Source: Haladaptatus sp. DYF46 (GTDB lineage: Archaea > Halobacteriota > Halobacteria > Halobacteriales > Haladaptataceae). From it: a stretch of DNA of 64,000 nt. The stretch is from assembly GCF_021083305.1 (NCBI RefSeq), contig NZ_JAJFAY010000002.1, positions 434,001-498,000 on the forward strand, in the 5' to 3' direction. The notes under the pieces are model-generated. The model saw nothing but the letters and a program-made list of their open reading frames with translations, was not told where the DNA came from and ran no database searches. How positions within the stretch are numbered: position 1 is the stretch's first letter; the number at the start of each line of letters is the position of its first letter. This document shows, in pieces, positions 33,655-41,905 of the stretch. Both the position numbers and the translations under genes were made by a program.

Positions 33655-35229
33655 TCACTGATACCGGCCGCGGCCTTCGATTTCGCGCAGTTGGTCGAGG
33701 ACCGCGGCGGTTCCCGTCTCCTCGTAGGCCGCTTCGAAAGCCCGCTGGAGTTCCGCGGCGTCGTCCGCGGTGCCCGCGAGGCTTTGACTGAAGACGTGGA
33801 GGTCCATCGCGTAGTCCTCCACGTCGTCCGAATAGTAGCCCAAACCGAAGTCGATGACGTAGGTTCGGTCGGCGGCACACCGCAGGTTCCGCGTGGTCGG
33901 GTCGCCGTGGACGATGCCGTTTCGGTGGAGCGTTCCGAGATGTCGGCCCACGTCGCGCACCCGGTCGGCGGTGAGTTCGTCCCGCAGGTCGCCGTGGCCG
34001 ACGCGTTCGAACTCGATTGCCGATTCGGCGAGGTCGATGTCGGAGACGACCGGCGTCGGAACGCCCGCACGTCGCGCGTCGCTGGTGAGGCGCGCTTCGA
34101 GCGTCGTGCGTTCCTTTCGGAGGTGTGCATCGAGCGACGGGTGACGGTAGGACTTGGGTGTCCGGCGTTTCATCACGCGCTCTTCGCCGATGGAGACCGT
34201 CGCTTCCGCGCCGCGAACCTCGTCCGCCTCGGCCGGGAGAAAGGCATCGTCCGCTTCCGTTCCGCGCCACGTGACGGCCACTTGGTCGGGACGGAAGTTC
34301 GAGTCCACCGACGAGTCGGACACCGGAATCGTGTCGCCTGCTGCCAGCATCTCCGCGCCGAGGACGGCGATCATTCCGGCGTTATCCCGCAAGAATCGTG
34401 GTTCCGGCGCGTAAAAGTTCGCCCCGCGCTGGTCGCACATCTCGGTGAGCATCTCACGGAGTCGTGCGTTTTGCCCGACGCCGCCGCCGAGGACGAGTTC
34501 GTCCCGGTCGGTCAGCGAAAGGGCGCGTTCGGCAACCTCCGTCAGCATGGCGAAGACGTTCTCCTGCAGCGAGAAACAGACGTCCTCGACGTCGTGACCG
34601 TCGTCCACGGCCTGCTTCGCCGCGCTCATGATGCCGGAAAACGAGAAGTCCATTCCCTTCACGACGTAGGGCATGTCGATGTACTCGCCCTCCGTCGCGG
34701 CCTCCTCGACTTTCGGCCCGCCCGGATGGGACCACCCGATGTGACGGGTGAACTTGTCGATGGCGTTGCCGACGCCCGTGTCCATCGTCTCGCCGAGGAC
34801 CCGGTATCGACCGTTTCGATATCCCAGTACGTGGGCGTTGGCACCGCTCGCATTGAGACAGACCGGGGAGTCGAAGCCGGAACGCTGCCGACCGATTTCG
34901 AGGTGGGCGACCATGTGGTTCACGCCGATGAGGGGCACGTCCAGCGTTTGCGACAGCGCGCGCGCCGCCGTCCCGACGATGCGTAGACACGGACCGAGTC
35001 CCGGGCCTCGGGAGAAGGCGACGGCTGCTATGTCGCCGTCCGCTTCAGCGAGCGCCGTCTCTATGACGCGGGGAATCGCGTCGCTCATGTGTTCTGCGGC
35101 TTCCCGCGGATGAATACCGCCGCTCTCCGGTTGGTAGGCGTCGGTTTCGATAAAAACGGAATCGGTGTTCGAATCGTAGACAGACGCGCTGGCCGCCCAC
35201 GCGGTACCCTCGACGCCGAGGATTCGCAT
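33655..35229 (-). CDS. kae1-bud32: Kae1-Bud32 fusion (t6A synthesis, KEOPS complex)
   Basis: A 524-residue fusion of the two catalytic KEOPS components. Residues 1 to about 330 are Kae1 (TsaD/OSGEP type), with metal-binding HMVAH at 105-109, transferring threonylcarbamoyl to A37 of ANN-decoding tRNAs. Residues about 345-524 are Bud32, an atypical small kinase, with HGDPTTRNLR near 440 and VIDFGLGYYSDDVEDYAMDL. Such fusions are known in several archaea, including haloarchaea. Its start abuts the rps27ae stop with no gap, making a ribosomal protein-KEOPS operon. Confidence 0.96.
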   Translation of the reverse strand: MRILGVEGTAWAASASVYDSNTDSVFIETDAYQPESGGIHPREAAEHMSDAIPRVIETALAEADGDIAAVAFSRGPGLGPCLRIVGTAARALSQTLDVPLIGVNHMVAHLEIGRQRSGFDSPVCLNASGANAHVLGYRNGRYRVLGETMDTGVGNAIDKFTRHIGWSHPGGPKVEEAATEGEYIDMPYVVKGMDFSFSGIMSAAKQAVDDGHDVEDVCFSLQENVFAMLTEVAERALSLTDRDELVLGGGVGQNARLREMLTEMCDQRGANFYAPEPRFLRDNAGMIAVLGAEMLAAGDTIPVSDSSVDSNFRPDQVAVTWRGTEADDAFLPAEADEVRGAEATVSIGEERVMKRRTPKSYRHPSLDAHLRKERTTLEARLTSDARRAGVPTPVVSDIDLAESAIEFERVGHGDLRDELTADRVRDVGRHLGTLHRNGIVHGDPTTRNLRCAADRTYVIDFGLGYYSDDVEDYAMDLHVFSQSLAGTADDAAELQRAFEAAYEETGTAAVLDQLREIEGRGRYQ

Positions 35230-35364
35230 TTACTTCCACTCGGTGTAGCTGCACTTGCCGCAGTGAAGCCGGTCACCGTGGTCCGCGAGGAACGAGTCGC
35301 CACAGCGGGGGCACTGCTCTCGCTCGGTCGTGCCGTCGTCGTTGTAGAGTTCGTGTCGCGGCAT
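35230..35364 (-). CDS. rps27ae: 30S ribosomal protein S27ae
   Basis: A 44-residue zinc-ribbon ribosomal protein. It reads [20 protein letters not shown], then [20 protein letters not shown] and TEWK, with two CxxC pairs binding zinc (CPRC and CGKC). Its ATG overlaps the rps24e stop (TAATG at 35362-35366) and its stop is directly followed by the kae1-bud32 ATG, so the three genes are a tightly coupled unit. Confidence 0.95.
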   Translation of the reverse strand: MPRHELYNDDGTTEREQCPRCGDSFLADHGDRLHCGKCSYTEWK

Positions 35365-35687
35365 TATTCGGCCTCCTCGGCTTCGGGTTCGGACTCGCCT
35401 TCGGAGTCGGCCGTGATCTTGTTGCGTTCGAGCATGTAGTCCTGTTCGACGTCGCGGGCGTGCTCCGAACTGTCGTAGACCTTCGCGTAGCCGACGGTCT
35501 TTCGCATGCCGAACTTGGTGTTCATCTCGTGAACGACGACCTCGTCGGCGTTCTTGTCGAGTTTCGCCGCGAGGCTGTCGCGGACGGAGAGACGCGACGG
35601 CGTTGCCTCGTCGTGAACGATCTGGAACCGCACTTCGGTCCGGTGGAGCATTGGATTCTGCTCCTGTGAGAGGATTTCGACTTCCAT
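35364..35687 (-). CDS. rps24e: 30S ribosomal protein S24e
   Basis: A 107-residue small-subunit protein. Family features are [20 protein letters not shown] at the start, the basic core [20 protein letters not shown], and [19 protein letters not shown], with a haloarchaeal acidic tail ([12 protein letters not shown]). The ATG at 35685-35687 is preferred over the in-frame GTG three codons upstream. It leads the rps24e-rps27ae-kae1/bud32 operon; the gap of 216 bp to dpck upstream suggests a promoter here. Confidence 0.95.
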   Translation of the reverse strand: MEVEILSQEQNPMLHRTEVRFQIVHDEATPSRLSVRDSLAAKLDKNADEVVVHEMNTKFGMRKTVGYAKVYDSSEHARDVEQDYMLERNKITADSEGESEPEAEEAE

Positions 35688-35903
35688 GTGTAACACTCAG
35701 TTATACTGTTCTTCTCCCCGAAGCCTGTAAAAGGATTTCGAAGTGAGCGATTCCACCGGCGACCGGTCAGAACGGAAGCCACGGCGAGCGAAGGTCACGA
35801 TGCGGAAAGTGCCACCGCTCTTCTCCACTATCGACGCGATACATCGTGGGAGAACAGTTCGAGCCATCGCGGAACCCGTTTCGTCTCCCCGCCGACGGTC
35901 GCG

Positions 35904-36449
35904 TCACGCGTCGTGGCCGAGGAGCGAGAACAGACGATCCGTCTCGCCGTCCATTCGAGCCAACAGGTCCCCGACCTCGGCCTGCAACTCGGGGGTGACT
36001 CGTGCGAGAACCATTCCTCGATCGGGTTGTCCGTAGACGACGCTCCCCCCAGTCGGCACCGCGAGGACCGCGGGAAGCGCCGCGAGGTCCTCTTCACCGT
36101 CGACCACGAGGACGGTCGGAACCGGCGACTCGACCGCCTCCACGAGCGCCCGGAGGAGGTCGTCCGTGAGGACGCCCGCCGGGTTCTCGACCCGAATGCG
36201 GCGAGCGTCGTCGCTGACCGCGTTTCGTATCTCGGGGTCGACGCGTTCGCGTTTCGTGATTCCGTCGACCAGCGCGACGTCGGGCGTGACGCCGACCGAT
36301 TCGAGGTGGTACGTGACGACGTCGCCGACCGCGACGAGCGGTCCGTCCGCGGATTCGAGCAGTCGCTCGGCGTCGGTGAAAATCGGTCCGAGTGGCTCCT
36401 TTAGCTCACCGCGCAGCGCACGCGGCAGCGAGACGACGGTTTCCGACAC
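35904..36449 (-). CDS. GTP-dependent dephospho-CoA kinase (DUF359)
   Basis: A 181-residue archaeal enzyme that uses GTP rather than ATP for the last step of coenzyme A synthesis. The family pattern includes VVAVGDVVTYHLESVGVTPD-like residues (about 40-60, here LVAVGDVVTYHLESVGVTPD), VDGITKRERVDPEIRNAVSD, and VDGEEDLAALPAVLAVPTGG near 115-135. It lies next to spt4 and rpo7, the usual archaeal neighbourhood, with four bp from the spt4 stop. The product acts in the cytoplasm. Confidence 0.92.
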   Translation of the reverse strand: MSETVVSLPRALRGELKEPLGPIFTDAERLLESADGPLVAVGDVVTYHLESVGVTPDVALVDGITKRERVDPEIRNAVSDDARRIRVENPAGVLTDDLLRALVEAVESPVPTVLVVDGEEDLAALPAVLAVPTGGSVVYGQPDRGMVLARVTPELQAEVGDLLARMDGETDRLFSLLGHDA

Positions 36450-36453
36450 GTCC

Positions 36454-36651
36454 CTACCTGACTTTCAGCGCGTAGCTTCCCGGCTTTTTGACTTCCATCT
36501 CCCGTCCGATTTCGCTCTCCTCGGGGTGCGCGATGGAGACGTAACCGCTCCAGTCCTCGGTGAGGCTGGTGGAGTTGCAGATCGGACAGATCTCCTCGTC
36601 CGCTTCGATGACGGCGTGGCAGTCGCGACAGGCGACTCGATTGCTCGCCAC
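36454..36651 (-). CDS. spt4: Transcription elongation factor Spt4
   Basis: A 65-residue zinc-ribbon protein, MASNRVACRDCHAVIEADEE then ICPICNSTSLTEDWSGYVSI. Two CxxC pairs bind zinc. Spt4 forms a clamp-stabilising dimer with Spt5 on archaeal RNA polymerase. It was earlier called RNA polymerase subunit E''. Located two bp downstream of the rpo7 stop and four bp before dpck, consistent with one transcript. Confidence 0.95.
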   Translation of the reverse strand: MASNRVACRDCHAVIEADEEICPICNSTSLTEDWSGYVSIAHPEESEIGREMEVKKPGSYALKVR

Positions 36652-36653
36652 GG

Positions 36654-37226
36654 TTATTCACTCTCCGTCGTCGCGTGGCGTTTCTGTCGGTCCTCTTTCA
36701 GCCACCCGTGTTTGCCGAGACCGACCTGCTTCGCCGTGAGGCCGATTTTGCTCTCGCGCGGGTTGCGCTCGTCGATGCTCTTCGTGACGATGCGCGTTCG
36801 AACGGAGTCGCCGACGCCGAGGGCGCGGTTGGACTCACGCGAGGCGAGCGCTTGGCCCTCCTCGTCGAACGCGAGGTACTCGTCGGAAATCTGGGAGACG
36901 TGGAGCAGTCCGTCCACCGGTCCGATACCGACGAACGCCCCGAAATTGACGACTTCGACGACTTCGCCGTCCACGACTTCCTGCATCTGCGGGTCGAACG
37001 TCAGCGCGTCGAACTCCGCTTCGTAGTAGACGCCGGGTCGGTTGGGAAGCACCGCGCCCTCGCCGATGTCGTGTACTTCGGTGACGCTGACGACGCTGCC
37101 GACGTCCTCGTCCATCCGTCCTTCGAGTTTATCCTGTAGTAGCCGCTTCACCAGTCCCGGCGTAACGTCCGCGAGGAACTGGGGAGGCACTTCGACCGTG
37201 TCCTTCAATCTGGCCCGTTTGTACAT
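36654..37226 (-). CDS. rpo7: DNA-directed RNA polymerase subunit Rpo7 (E')
   Basis: A 190-residue stalk subunit, homologous to eukaryotic Rpb7; it pairs with Rpo4 and contacts nascent RNA. The N-terminal domain starts MYKRARLKDTVEVPPQFLAD. The C-terminal half is an S1 domain (VDGEVVEVVNFGAFVGIGPV and DGLLHVSQISDEYLAF). Its ATG begins one base after the PIN gene stop. It is part of the conserved eif2g-PIN-rpo7-spt4-dpck cluster. Confidence 0.96.
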   Translation of the reverse strand: MYKRARLKDTVEVPPQFLADVTPGLVKRLLQDKLEGRMDEDVGSVVSVTEVHDIGEGAVLPNRPGVYYEAEFDALTFDPQMQEVVDGEVVEVVNFGAFVGIGPVDGLLHVSQISDEYLAFDEEGQALASRESNRALGVGDSVRTRIVTKSIDERNPRESKIGLTAKQVGLGKHGWLKEDRQKRHATTESE

Positions 37227-37227
37227 G

Positions 37228-37605
37228 CTATGGTTGAGTGATTGCGAGTTTGTTCTTCCCCCTTATATGAATTACCGGTACGCCAGCGTCGAGCAGGCGT
37301 GTCCGAAGGGGTGCGTCGTTCGTGACGACGAAGTCGAACTCGGGTCCGAGTTCGACCAACGCGTCGTCCGCGTACGATTCCTCGTGGTCGACGGTTCGAC
37401 ACCGCGTCGCCAAGTCGGCACCCACACTCGCAGCGGTTGCCTCCTTCCCGTTGCCCTGTGATAGGCCGTCGAGTTCGTTCACGACGGCGCGAGGGGTGAC
37501 GCATTCGAACCGGCCCAACAGGCGGTCGAGTTCGTCGAACACCCTGACGCCGGATTCGACGGGCATCATGAGGGCACTGGTATCCATGACGACGGTGTGA
37601 ACCAT
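37228..37605 (-). CDS. Fcf1/Utp24-like PIN-domain protein
   Basis: A 125-residue PIN-fold protein with the acidic triad motifs visible: VVMDTSALMMPV at the N-terminus, VVNELDGLS mid-protein, and DFVVTNDAPLRTRL toward the C-terminus. The archaeal gene beside eIF2-gamma and rpo7 is commonly related to eukaryotic rRNA-processing Fcf1/Utp24 (an inference from position and size). The start at 37603-37605 overlaps the eif2g TGA (ATGA). The frame is open 14 codons further upstream but runs into eif2g coding sequence. Confidence 0.86.
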   Translation of the reverse strand: MVHTVVMDTSALMMPVESGVRVFDELDRLLGRFECVTPRAVVNELDGLSQGNGKEATAASVGADLATRCRTVDHEESYADDALVELGPEFDFVVTNDAPLRTRLLDAGVPVIHIRGKNKLAITQP

Positions 37606-38843
37606 CAGTTCTCGGTCGTGAGCGTTCCGATACCGATGAGTCGCCAACGCGCGCCGATGCGGCGGTTGATGGCGATTTTCGCCCCTTCGGGTGCGCAGAC
37701 GGGACGTTTGAGCGAGACCTCACACTCGTCGTCGCGCGCGCTGGTGACGGCACCGACCGTCGTCGCCGTCCCGACCGTCAGCATGAGCGGTTCGCCCGTG
37801 CTGATTTCGTCCACGTTCTGCTCGTCCATGCCGACGAGACGGTCGAGCAGGTCGATCTTCATGGTGAACTGCTCCCACGTCGGCGGGAGGCTACCGGGCG
37901 TTCCGGCCACCTGTCCGGCGAGCGCGTCACCTTTGGTGAGGCTCGGGTCCAGGCCGGTTCCGACGCCGAGGAGTCCACCGGGCGTCACCTCGTCCACGAT
38001 CTCGCCGCCCGCTTGGAGGGAGCGAACGTCGGTCTGGATGGGTTCCCACTGCGTCTGGCCGCCTTCGTCCACCTCTCGACCGGGACGAAGTTCGAGTTCG
38101 TCGCCCTCGGCGAGTTTTCCCTGCACGAGACTGCCGCCGAGGACGCCGCCCGTGAGGTCGTCCCACGTCGTTCCGGGACGGTTGATGTCGAAACTGCGGG
38201 CGACGTACATCTGCGGTTCGTCGCTCGGGTTTCGTTCCGGCGTCGGAATCTCCTCCTCGATGGCCTGAATCAGCAGGTCGACGTTGACCTCCTGTTGAGC
38301 GCTTATCGGGACGACGGGCGCGTCCTCCGCGACCGTCCCTTCGACGAACTCCCGAATCTGTTCGTAGTTTCGTCGCGCGCGGTCGGGACTGACGAGGTCG
38401 ATCTTGTTCTGTGCGATGACGATGTTCTCGATGCCGATGATGTCGAGCGCCATCAGGTGCTCTTCCGTCTGGGCCTGCGGGACGTTCTCCGTGGCCGAGA
38501 CGACGAGCACCGCGCCGTCCATCAGCGATGCTCCCGAGAGCATGGTCGCCATGAGCGTTTCGTGGCCGGGCGCGTCCACGAACGATACTGTACGAATCGG
38601 GTCGCTTTCCGAACCGTCGGCGCACGTCTCGTCTACCGTGTAGCACTCCGGCGCATCGACGTCCGGGCACCGCCTGAACGTCGCGTCCGCGTAACCGAGT
38701 CTGATGGAAATCCCCCGCTTCATCTCCTCGGAGTGCTGGTCGGTCCATTCGCCGGAAAGAGCCTGCACGAGCGTTGTCTTTCCGTGGTCTACGTGGCCGA
38801 CGAGTCCGATATTCACCTCCGGTTGGTTGTGTGTTCCTGTCAA
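37605..38843 (-). CDS. eif2g: Translation initiation factor 2 subunit gamma
   Basis: The GTPase subunit of aIF2, which delivers initiator Met-tRNA to the ribosome. The 412-residue protein has the G1 loop GHVDHGKTT at 16-24, the G3 motif DAPGHET, and NKID (G4). An insert with cysteines ([17 protein letters not shown]) forms the zinc-binding knuckle typical of archaeal/eukaryotic aIF2-gamma. The C-terminal two-thirds are beta-barrel domains 2 and 3. Leads the operon that includes the PIN protein, rpo7, spt4 and dpck. Confidence 0.97.
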   Translation of the reverse strand: MTGTHNQPEVNIGLVGHVDHGKTTLVQALSGEWTDQHSEEMKRGISIRLGYADATFRRCPDVDAPECYTVDETCADGSESDPIRTVSFVDAPGHETLMATMLSGASLMDGAVLVVSATENVPQAQTEEHLMALDIIGIENIVIAQNKIDLVSPDRARRNYEQIREFVEGTVAEDAPVVPISAQQEVNVDLLIQAIEEEIPTPERNPSDEPQMYVARSFDINRPGTTWDDLTGGVLGGSLVQGKLAEGDELELRPGREVDEGGQTQWEPIQTDVRSLQAGGEIVDEVTPGGLLGVGTGLDPSLTKGDALAGQVAGTPGSLPPTWEQFTMKIDLLDRLVGMDEQNVDEISTGEPLMLTVGTATTVGAVTSARDDECEVSLKRPVCAPEGAKIAINRRIGARWRLIGIGTLTTEN

Positions 38844-38946
38844 CGTTGACCTCCTGAAGTAATTTGTCGTAGATTCGGCCCGAACGACTGATAAACCTAC
38901 TGTTCTCGTATCGCGCGCGCTCCTGACAGAAACGTTACAAAAATGT

Positions 38947-38968
38947 AATTCAGGTAACGTTTTATCTG
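38947..38968 (+). promoter_or_regulatory. Candidate promoter/operator upstream of the HTH regulator
   Basis: The sequence ATTCAGGTAACGTTTTATC about 25-43 bp before the regulator's ATG has near-matches before the gene at 40006 (CTTCAGCTAACAGTTTTGTC, 39951-39970). ACAGAAACGTT precedes this site, and ACAGAAATGTT precedes the other. A shared TATA/BRE plus an operator core is the simplest reading; the regulator itself is an obvious candidate for binding. Confidence 0.4.
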
Positions 38969-38989
38969 CCTTCCGGTACTGCTAGAACC

Positions 38990-39901
38990 ATGAGCAGCGA
39001 TACCGGATTACAGGAGTGTGAGGACTGTCTCGCCCCGGCGGAGGCGTTCTCGGTCATCGCCAACGAGACGCGCCTCTCGATCTTGGAGGCGCTCTGGCAG
39101 GCCCCGGAGCGGCCGGTCGGCTTCTCGGAACTGCGTAAACAGGTCGGGATGCGCGACAGCGCACAGTTCAACTACCACCTGAAGCAGTTGACCGACCACT
39201 TCGTCGTTCGAACCGACGCGGGCTACGACTTCCGACAGGCCGGGAAGAAGGTCGTGAGCGCGATTCTCGCCGGGTCGTTCAACGAACACCCGCACCTCGA
39301 CCCAATCGAACTCGACGAGACGTGCGTGGACTGCGACGCCCACCTCCGGGCCGCCTACGAGGAAGAAACCCTGACCGTCGCCTGCCCCGACTGCGGCAAG
39401 GCCCACGGCAACTACCCGTTTCCGCCCGGCGGCCTGAACGACCGAACGGACGCCGAGGTCATGGACGCGTTCAACCAGCGCGTGCGCCACCTCCACTGCC
39501 TCGCCGCCGACGGCGTCTGCCCGGAGTGCAACGGTCGGATGGAGACGACGGTAAGCCGCGACACCGAGGAGGTCCTCGGCACGAAGGTTCGAGTGGACCA
39601 CGAGTGTGCACAGTGCCACCACCGACTCCACTCGACGGCGGGACTGTCGCTCCTCGACCAGTCGCAGGTCGTCACGTTCTACAGCGACCACGGCATCGAC
39701 CTCTGTACGAAACCGTTCTGGGCGCTCCCGTGGTGCGTGGACGACGGAAACACGACGGTTCGATCGGAGGACCCGTGGCGAATCCACGTCTCGATTTCGC
39801 TGGACGACGAGGCGCTCGACGTGACCCTCGACGGCGACATGGCCGTGATCGAAATCGACCGCACCCACACCGCTTCCGCCGACGCCAAGGGCACCGTCTG
39901 A
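38990..39901 (+). CDS. ArsR-type HTH regulator with two zinc ribbons (DUF7351-type)
   Basis: A 303-residue protein. Residues 15-95 are a winged helix of the ArsR type: FSVIANETRLSILEALWQAP, then FSELRKQVGMRDSAQFNYHL and KQLTDHFVVRTDAGYDF. Next come CxxC pairs at CVDCDAHL with CPDCGKAH, and CPECNGRM with CAQCHHRL, giving two zinc ribbons, then an effector-like C-terminal half. I associate the C-terminal part with a haloarchaeal domain (DUF7351). A TATA-like upstream site shares sequence with the promoter of the gene at 40006, which may be its target or coregulated. Confidence 0.82.
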   Translation: MSSDTGLQECEDCLAPAEAFSVIANETRLSILEALWQAPERPVGFSELRKQVGMRDSAQFNYHLKQLTDHFVVRTDAGYDFRQAGKKVVSAILAGSFNEHPHLDPIELDETCVDCDAHLRAAYEEETLTVACPDCGKAHGNYPFPPGGLNDRTDAEVMDAFNQRVRHLHCLAADGVCPECNGRMETTVSRDTEEVLGTKVRVDHECAQCHHRLHSTAGLSLLDQSQVVTFYSDHGIDLCTKPFWALPWCVDDGNTTVRSEDPWRIHVSISLDDEALDVTLDGDMAVIEIDRTHTASADAKGTV

Positions 39902-39939
39902 CAACCCTTTTACAGGAGTGCGTTTCAGTAACGCGTCCT

Positions 39940-39970
39940 ACAGAAATGTTCTTCAGCTAACAGTTTTGTC
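39940..39970 (+). promoter_or_regulatory. Second copy of the HTH-associated promoter motif
   Basis: ACAGAAATGTT (39940-39950) followed by CTTCAGCTAACAGTTTTGTC (39951-39970), 36 bp upstream of the ATG at 40006. The same order and close sequences occur upstream of 38990. Confidence 0.4.
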
Positions 39971-40005
39971 GGTGTCTCCCCTCTCTCCACCTGAGGAGAG
40001 CCCCC

Positions 40006-40272
40006 ATGAAGTACGAAGCAATCCCCGGTCTCGCCGAACCGACTCTCGGATACGACATCGTTCGCCGAGCGCTCGCCACCCTGTTGATCCTCGCGATCGG
40101 TATCGCGAGCGCCCTCGCGGTGGGCACCGCGTTCGTCTACGGGGTCGAGGCCATCGGAGCGAACGTCCCGGTGATGCTCCTCGGTTGGGCCGCCAGCATC
40201 GGCATCGCGTTCGCCCTCCCGTTCCTCGTCGTCCGCGTCGTGACCGCGGCCCTCACCGCGTTTCGACTCTGA
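40006..40272 (+). CDS. Small two-helix membrane protein
   Basis: An 88-residue protein. After a short polar N-terminus (MKYEAIPGLAEPTLGYDIVR) it has two long hydrophobic segments (about 25-47 and 54-82). I do not recognise a family. A GGAG-type ribosome binding site (GAGGAG) lies eight bases before the ATG. Its promoter motif resembles that of the upstream HTH gene, so it may be coregulated. Downstream on the plus strand there is no gene for 570 bp. Confidence 0.6.
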   Translation: MKYEAIPGLAEPTLGYDIVRRALATLLILAIGIASALAVGTAFVYGVEAIGANVPVMLLGWAASIGIAFALPFLVVRVVTAALTAFRL

Positions 40273-40845
40273 GACAGATCGCGACCATCTTCCCGCTGAC
40301 GCCCTTCTTTCCCGTTCGTTTCGATGAGAGCGGTTTGTGACCGCTCCAACACGCTGGCTTCGAAGATAACCCGTAGCCAACGCTCCCAACGACAGCAATA
40401 AGAAGCCCTCGAAAGCCCCCGCCACGCTCCGAGATGACTTTGGTTCCCGGTTCGACGTGAATGCTGAATCAGTCCCCGAAAGCCCCCGCCCGCTCGCGGT
40501 CGCTCGCCAACATCTCGACTTGGCACAAACCGCGTGCCTCGCCGAGAGGGGTCGGCGAAACGACCACGACAAGCGCGAGCGGGCGGCCCCTTTCAGTCCT
40601 CCTACGACGCCACAACCCCCACAGCACCGCGACAGCCACACCCTCCCCACCCGATTCCGTTCCTCACTCCGTTGCGGTACTCATCCCTCGCACGCTACAG
40701 CGAGAGGACGCGGCCGAGAGTGGCCGCGTCCTCTCGCCAGCACGCGCCACGGTGGTACTTCACCATCCGAGAAATCGAACGAACTGAACCCCTCGATTCC
40801 ACCCTTCCCGCGGCTTTTTTGCCGACCGAATCCCTCTGGGGAGTC
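40273..40845. other. Gene-free stretch holding structured element copy A
   Basis: No coding frame is supported. The main content is copy A of the dispersed structured element (40478-40748) and a perfect 15-bp inverted repeat inside it (40701-40715 with 40722-40736). A T6-containing CGGCTTTTTTGCC at 40811-40823, just before the DUF5787-type gene, may hold its promoter. Confidence 0.6.
40478..40748 (-). repeat. Dispersed structured element, copy A
   Basis: Read on the minus strand, this copy matches copy B at 59673-59914 in several identical blocks in the same order: GGCGCGTGC, a hairpin containing GAGGACG, GCGAGGGATGAG, TGGGGAGGGTGTGG, TGAAAGGGGCCGCC, CCCCTCTCG, TCGAGATG, and a 23-nt block (40478-40500 here). 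The intervening sequence differs in length and composition. Within a gap-free 41-nt block a stem keeps pairing through different bases. Not part of any gene; lies between a small membrane gene and the DUF5787-type gene. Confidence 0.8.
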
Positions 40846-41837
40846 GTGCGAGAGTTTCCGTTCGAGTTGGCGTTGTGTGCCCATCTGGAAGCGACGACCG
40901 GGAACGTCATCGCCCGACAGGTCGGCGCTGGCGTCCACGCGCCCTCGAACCGAATCATCGACGTGCTGTGCGTCGAACCCGGCCCGGACTTCGACGCCCG
41001 GACGAAACTCACGGCGGAGCGGATTCCCGACGCGGCTATCGAGAGCGACGTCGGCGTCGGGGAGGCGCGCTACTGGCGCGACGCCTTCGACACGTCGCCC
41101 GAGTACGCCCGAGAAGTGGTAGACCGGGCGGTCGATATCGGGTTCTTCGAGCGCGAACGGCGTGGCGGGCGGGAGTACGTCCGACAGGTCGCCCGCTATC
41201 CCGTCTGGTTCGGGCGATTGGTGGGCATCGAGAACAAACCCGACCTCTCGGACCCCGGCGACCTCGAAACGCAACTCCGCAAGGACGTCAGCCTCGGCCT
41301 CGTTGACGAGGTGATTCTGGCGACCGAGAGCTACGTCACGGGGGCACACCTGAACCGCATCCCCGAAGAGGTCGGCGTCTGGCGATTCCACGTCGAAGAA
41401 GCGGGACGTGGAGCGGTAGGGAACGGGGGAGAAATCGAAGTGGTTCGCGAACCGACACCGCTCGACACGGACGGGGCGGGGACGGAACTCATCGAGGAAC
41501 GCTCGGCCGAACGGACGTTCGCGTGGCGAGCGCGGAGCAAAAAGCCGGACGGCGGCGGCGGATGGCGGAACGAGCATACGGGAAGGGCTGGCGGACGTAC
41601 GATTTTCCCGCCTGCGGCGAAATCGAAGCCCGTTCCGGCGCGCTCCCGTACTGTCGCTGGAAGGGGCGGGTCGTCAACCCCGCACGGTGTGGAAACGACT
41701 GTCCGGGACACGACCCCGCCGACGCGCCTGCGGTCGATACCGATACGGAGCGGGACGCCCGGACGCCGTGGGTTGGCGAGCCGACAGGACGGACGCGCCG
41801 ACAGGTCGGACTCGGCAGATTCGGCCGAGACATGTAA
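40846..41837 (+). pseudogene. DUF5787-type gene with a frameshift near 41510
   Basis: The gene starts at a GTG at 40846 (VREFPFELALCAHLEATTGN) and reads well to about 41500, including a DNA/RNA-binding-like central region. Beyond that the original frame becomes Arg/Gly-rich nonsense, while another frame gives SAEQKAGRRRRMAERAYGKG then WRTYDFPACGEIEARSG and PYCRWKGRVVNPARCGNDCP to a stop at 41835-41837, a Cys-rich C-terminus that fits the family as I know it. A single-base frame change near 41500-41516 explains it. It may be real or a sequencing error; function unknown. Confidence 0.75.
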
Positions 41838-41905
41838 AATACAATCCGTTTCCGTCGAGGCGTGAAGTGTAAACATACAAGAACCGGGATCAAGAATGGG
41901 GGTGT

